Assembly: GCA_907164885.2 (NCBI GenBank)
Contig: OU015493.1
Coordinates: 48,615,031-48,679,030 of the forward strand
DNA length: 64,000 bases
From: Dolomedes plantarius
Lineage: Eukaryota; Arthropoda; Arachnida; Araneae; Dolomedidae
Direction: 5' to 3'
A program made the translations under genes and the position numbers. Of the stretch, positions 59,226 through 64,000 are shown piece after piece. Position 1 is the stretch's first letter. Each line of letters begins with the position of its first letter. The notes under the pieces are model-generated. The model made no database searches, was not told the origin of the DNA, and saw nothing but the letters and a program-made list of their open reading frames with translations.

Positions 59226-60684
59226 AAATATATAAAAAAGAGCATTATATAAACAGTTAAAAGAATCTAAAAATTTCCACATCGCAAACAATACGTTCAT
59301 TTCCTTTCTTTATATTTTGCCACATAGTATTCCTATTTTAAAGATTTCCTTATTATTTACATTTTCCAGCAATTAAGGGTATAATCTTAGTTTAAAATAC
59401 TGCAAATATTTCAGGTTATACAATAGTTTTAAAGACTTTCTCCTTTGAAATCGCTAAAAACTTTTAAACCGTCACATAATAAATTATATTACGTTCTACA
59501 ATTCCTTTCTTTTATGGTTGCTAACGGAAACATTGCCTAAATTAATGTACTTTTTTAAAAATTATATAGGAATGTAGAGCAGTGTGTGAAAGTAATGTTA
59601 CATAAAATTGAATGCAAAAAATACATGATGTTTTTGCATTCAATTTTATGCAAAAACATTACGTATTTTTTGCATTAAATTTAACATGTGAAAAAAAAAA
59701 AATATGAAAAAAATTGGGGAACTTAATGTAATAAAAAATTAGCATTTTTAAAACGGAAATAATTTTTAATCCTTCAATAAAAAATTAGTCATCGATTATA
59801 TGACTGGTTTTGTTAATCTTATCCTTTATCAATTCTTTAAAACAAATCTTGACACATTAAAAACTCGAATATTTTATTTTCAAAGTATATACAACGATAA
59901 AAAATACCTATTTACTGTTTAAAACACAGTATCATAATGCTTTGCAGAAAATATTCATGTCAAAGTCTTATAATTTTTTCTTAGTTCGTCTTCGTGTCGT
60001 TTAATCGAAAGGATTCACTTTTACGCGTACGATATATCACGGTGCGTCCAGCAATTTATTGTGATTACAATCATCAGGAGCTGTAAATAATGACCATTTT
60101 TTTTTCGTGGACGAAAATAAATTTTCTTCGAGGGGATTATTAAAATAACCTTGAAGGAAAATTAAACCTTCTTTAATAAAGGAAAAGGTCTAAAAAAATT
60201 CAGGAGGACTTTAATGAATTAAATATCGGCTTAGTTCAAGATTTGTTTTCAAAAGCAGTATTGATAAATATTTTTATTTTTGTATGCAGAGTTATATTTC
60301 ATATTTGTTTTAAAAGTTAATTGAAGACTTTCTCATGAACGAAATATTTCTAATAATATACAGGATACATTAATGTAATTAAATATTCTTATACAAGTTC
60401 AATATAATGAAATTTAAATGAAAACTGAAAAGTTATTAACACAAAATACTTTGCATATGTATTGCAGGACATTTTCAATCCTTACGCATTTAATGCATTC
60501 AAACAAGTACACTATAAAAACTGCAATGTATAAGTCGTAACTTTGTTCCTATAAGGAATATTTCTTTTCAGAAAAGTAAATAGTTAATATATTAATGTAC
60601 AAGGCATCTATATTATAATAGTTCGTCTTTCTATGCAATGCTTCTACTGTTCTTTGTTGTCTTTACATACATACAAGCACATAT

Positions 60685-60687
<3 letters not shown>
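59226..60687. other. AT-rich spacer containing a strong hairpin
   Basis: Apart from the palindrome at 59601-59650, no feature is recognised. Confidence 0.5.
59601..59650. repeat. Perfect palindrome, 20-bp arms and 10-bp spacer
   Basis: Arm CATAAAATTGAATGCAAAAA at 59601-59620 pairs exactly with 59631-59650. A third, inverted partial copy (GTATTTTTTGCATTAAATTT) at about 59662-59681 gives an alternative fold. Confidence 0.95.

Positions 60688-60710
<23 letters not shown>
60688..60710. repeat. (TA)n microsatellite
   Basis: A TA run abutting the left end of a Tc1 element. Confidence 0.93.
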
Positions 60711-60715
<5 letters not shown>

Positions 60716-62209
60716 TGATTGACAATTGCTAAGGAACAGTCACATTTTTTGGAATATTTCATAATATACATTCTTTGAAGAAATAAAACTTCGTACATAT
60801 TTAGTAGAGTTCTGTGAATTATTTATTATGCAAAATGGTACAGATTACGCCACATGGAAAAAGATGCTCTTTGGAGCATTTCAAACAGCCACGAAAAAGG
60901 TGTCTTCCTGCCAGAATGAAACAGTTATGATTACTTTAGTAAGGCGTGTGACTCCTCGGACACTAGTGCACATTTTGGATCTGTTTTTCATGCTGTCTAA
61001 TAAAGAATTGGGGAGTCCTTGGGGATACTGTCCCACTCCTCTCTCCAGGCGATTTTCAGTTCTTGCACGGTTCGGGGAGGGCAACTTCTTTGAGAAACAC
61101 GTCTGCAAACAGCATCACAGGCATGCTCTATAAGAATTAGGTCAGGAGAGTAAGCAGATCATGTCATACGTTCAATATTTTCACTTTCTAGTGTGTCCGA
61201 TATTTCAGCGGTCCTGTGTGGGCACGCATTGTCTTCCATAAACAGAACATCTGGACCTACCGCAACCCTAAAAGACGAAAATTATCCAGAATAATGTCTC
61301 TGCAATACCTCTGCAATGTAACGGCACCTCGCTGAAAGATGTGAAGTGGTGTTTTACCATTGTGCATAATGCCTGCCCACACCATCACGCATTGGCCATA
61401 ACGATGACGTTCCTGAACATTCTGTGATGCATAACGTGTTCACATCTTTCTCCACACTAACTGGTGGCCACAATCACTTGTCACAGTGAAACGGGATTCG
61501 TCGGAGAAAATCACTCTGGACCATTCTTGCTGACCCCAACCAATATGTTCCTTACACCAACCTAATCTTTCTCAACGATGGCGTGGATGAAGTGGGATGA
61601 ATTGAACAGGCCTCCGTGCAAATAAACCAACCTGATATAATAACCTAGAAATGGTCCTGGCTGATACATTGGTACCGGTAGTGGTTGCAAGGTCTGCAGC
61701 TATCTGACTACGAGTGAGATGGCTGTTCCATTTCGCAACTAGGGACACATATCGATCCTCTTGAGGTGTGGTGTTCCTTCCACGTCCACCGGTATGCTTT
61801 CGCATAGAATTTCCACCTTCAGTGGCCTTTTTAAATCGCGATATGACACTTTTTGCCACTCCCATTACTTTGGCCACACTAGTGACACTTTGTCCTGCTT
61901 CGAGGAATCCAACTGCTCGTCCACTATCGTACGCACTCAAATGTTGTCTTGCAGACACTTTGCACTTAATTATAGCCACACCACACTCGTTTTCCCAGAA
62001 ATAACTTCCACAAAGATACGGCACTATTTTCGTCAAACACCTAACTGCATGAACTGTCGAAAGAATAAAGAGTTTTTGTGCACTGACTTTTATACAGATA
62101 ACAGGTCTGCCCTATTACGCCCTCCGCATTGCATTTTACTGTGATTAGTCTGCCGTCGGGAACGCTAGTTTGAAAAATACAGTTGTTCCTTAGCAATTGT
62201 CAAGCAGAG
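60711..62209 (-). mobile_element. Tc1 transposon (~1.5 kb)
   Basis: The left end CACACTGATTGACAATTGCT and right end AGCAATTGTCAAGCAGAG are inverted repeats with AAGGAACA inside. TA and (TA)n lie on both sides. One transposase is on the minus strand. Confidence 0.9.
60838..61958 (-). pseudogene. Tc1 transposase, lightly damaged
   Basis: The frame starts at 61958, where the usual ATG is GTG (VSARQHLSAYDSGRAVGFLE). Then come helix-turn-helix VTSVAKVMGVAKSVISRF, a GGRGRN hinge and a second helix-turn-helix (SHLTRSQIAADLATTTGTNV). Catalytic motifs are SRVIFSDESRF (Asp 1, about 61505), FMEDNACPHR (Asp 2, about 61240) and SPDLILIEHACD (Glu, about 61130). In-frame stops occur at 61572-61574 (CGA to TGA type), about 61422 and near 61160. 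One frameshift lies near 61270, and the C-terminus decays after SPILY. All three acidic residues remain. Confidence 0.88.

Positions 62210-62258
<49 letters not shown>
62210..62258. repeat. (TA)n-(TG)n microsatellite
   Basis: A TA run then a TG run directly after the Tc1 right end, followed by three GTAA units. Confidence 0.96.
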
Positions 62259-62260
<2 letters not shown>

Positions 62261-62700
62261 GTAAGTAACATGTCAGGTCAGCCCCGGGAAGAACTACAAA
62301 TTAAGGACTCGACATGCTACAAATAAGACAAGTCGTGAGCCGGGAGCAATGGCGGCAACGGAAATTATGTTAAAACATTTTATTACGTATACGACACATC
62401 TTCACGGGGCAAAGACAAAGTGTAGAGCTCTCCTGTACCTGACCACATGCTCTTATATAACTTTTCATAGCTGACGTGTCATTGACCATGCAACGAGCAG
62501 CGATTCGCTGTGCCTTGATCTACGGGTTTGAAAACTTATGTAATGAAGAGGGAATATCTCCAAATCTACAGGGATCGTATAGTATCTGCCGAAAAAACTA
62601 ACTCCTTTGTTCTTAAAATGAAAGCAAGCAACGTAATTAATCTACGCACAGGGAAATCTAAAAGAATTTAGAATTTTGAAAGGGTTTGGGGTTTTATACG

Positions 62701-62702
<2 letters not shown>
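62259..62702. other. GC-richer unidentified sequence
   Basis: Begins TGTCAGGTCAGCCCCGGGAA after the microsatellite. No frame or element is recognised; it could be a fragment of an LTR or of host sequence. Confidence 0.3.
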
Positions 62703-62751
<49 letters not shown>

Positions 62752-62771
62752 TCTGTTTGTGTGTGTGTGTG
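62703..62771. repeat. (TA)n with adjoining short (TG)n
   Basis: TA to about 62748, then TG at 62757-62771 and GGATGGATGG. Confidence 0.95.
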
Positions 62772-64000
62772 GATGGATGGTTGGTCGGGATGGATACGGT
62801 CTGAAGAAAATTCACATATACATATAATATAGTCAGGGTTTTACATTGAGAACTGAATTTAATCATTGTAGTAATCATTGAGTCCGCCGAATGGGGCCCG
62901 GTATAGGAACGGAGTCATTGTGGTAGGATACCCAAATTCCTGTAGCATAAAAGTCTTGCGTACACGTTACTAGTGCACAACAATAAATGTTATTTCCTTT
63001 TCTTTCAATCCTGGATGATCGATGACCGTTGTCGGTAGGTTTTTTTAATAATTTTATGAAGTTACTCTATAAAAAATATATTTAGATTGAACACCTGTTA
63101 ATGGCAATTTTCTTAAAGTCATTTAGTGGCGAGGTTTGTAATATTTCATATTTTTTACTTGTCTTTGTTTTTTGTATTATAACAGATAATTGCAAATCAT
63201 CTCCCATAATCTCATCAAATATAGCTTGTCTTAAATTGATTTTAAGGGGCAATGAGAGAAAGGATTGCATTTATAATCATAAAATACCCCCCAAAAAAAT
63301 ATTTTTTCGAGTGCTATCTGAAATAACATTTGAGTACGATCACCTCTCTTTCATTTTTATTTTGCTGTTATTTAACACTTCAATTAACAACCCAAACCTG
63401 CCTAAAATGAACACCCTTCAACGCCTTTTGTGAGAAGAGCCTAGAAAGAAACCCATCACGACAAAGATCCCGCTAAAGAAAGTGCATACGTCGGAAATCC
63501 CGCAACGCGGCGCTTTCCCTTCCATAGAATTTGACCGTTGAATTAATATCCAGTCGAAATGAATAATATGGCATTCACTGGAAATGACTCCAGAGGGAGT
63601 TCCTCTCCGGCTGTTTGCATAATGGATCTCTTCTCTTATGATTCAACAGTACATCTTTCAATCCATTGTCATCACAGCCCAGCAGAAACAAAAATCGAAT
63701 AAGATTCCCCTCAGGATATCTAAAAGCAGGACGCCGAAGAATATAAAAATACACAGTACTAAAACCAAAAGCATGTTTTCTTCCGTAAACAACGCATATG
63801 CGGTTTCCATGCCTAGGTTTCAACGAAGAAAATTTTTAGCTTTCTTGGTTTTTCTTTCTGGGTTCTTTCCTGGAAAAGACTCTTTTGTGATCGAGGGAGA
63901 GAAGAAGAAGAAAAAAAAATTGATTTAGGATTTGTCAGGATTCTGTGTATATTGTATTTTTGCATTAGAGAAAATTTTTACAAAGTAGTTTATGGGGCAA
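62772..64000. other. Spacer to the window end
   Basis: Overlapping frames (63101-63433, 63575-63928) on both strands lack family motifs and probably arise by chance. A purine-rich run lies at 63893-63920. Confidence 0.45.

Overview
This is a gene-poor, AT-rich stretch of animal nuclear DNA built almost entirely from transposable elements, tandem repeats and microsatellites. I recognise no host protein-coding gene, rRNA, functional tRNA, CRISPR array or prokaryotic operon. The combination of Tc1/mariner, pogo/Tigger, hAT, Helitron, TTAA-target MITEs, tRNA-headed SINEs, an I-superfamily LINE and very long (TA)n tracts points to an arthropod. From remembered element types I favour an arachnid such as an orb-weaving spider; that is inference, not proof.

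Layout. 1-7.9 kb: a decayed pogo-like transposase entering from the left edge, a minus-strand SINE, a ~170-bp satellite of about ten units (2548-4265), quiet AT-rich DNA, then a Tigger tail running into a long (TA)n tract. 8-9.6 kb: a Tc3-like element with IR/DR ends embedded in (TA)n. 10.5-13.9 kb: a four-unit tandem array with a perfect 25-bp-arm palindrome, a Helitron-like element and a SINE. 14.1-15.6 kb: a minus-strand LINE RNase H domain split by a TTAA-flanked MITE. 16-26 kb: a deleted mariner with an intact 54-codon frame, SINEs and foldbacks, two tandem duplications, a second Helitron copy and a polyadenylated retroinsert with a 14-bp target duplication. 26.9-38.7 kb: a small TTAA MITE, two large Tc1/mariner elements with long inverted repeats, a foldback, duplicated Tc1 ends and an unclassified retroelement-like block. 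39.9-45.1 kb: SINE copies, a hAT element, a deleted mariner, a TTAA MITE and a Helitron 3' end. 45.2-51.8 kb: a four-element nest. 51.9-64 kb: further MITEs, a tandem SINE pair, a Tc1 element and microsatellites.

The clearest result is the nest at 45175-51779. A TA-flanked MITE holds a deleted hAT element, and that hAT holds both a Tc1 element (45379-47035) and an I-type LINE (47105-51020). Each layer has its own terminal repeats, and target-site duplications fix the order of events. All transposases and the LINE polyprotein are broken by stops, frameshifts, deletions or altered catalytic residues. I see no convincing new enzymatic or defence system. The interest lies in the insertion stratigraphy, the satellite, the MITE families and the association of Tc1/mariner ends with (TA)n tracts.
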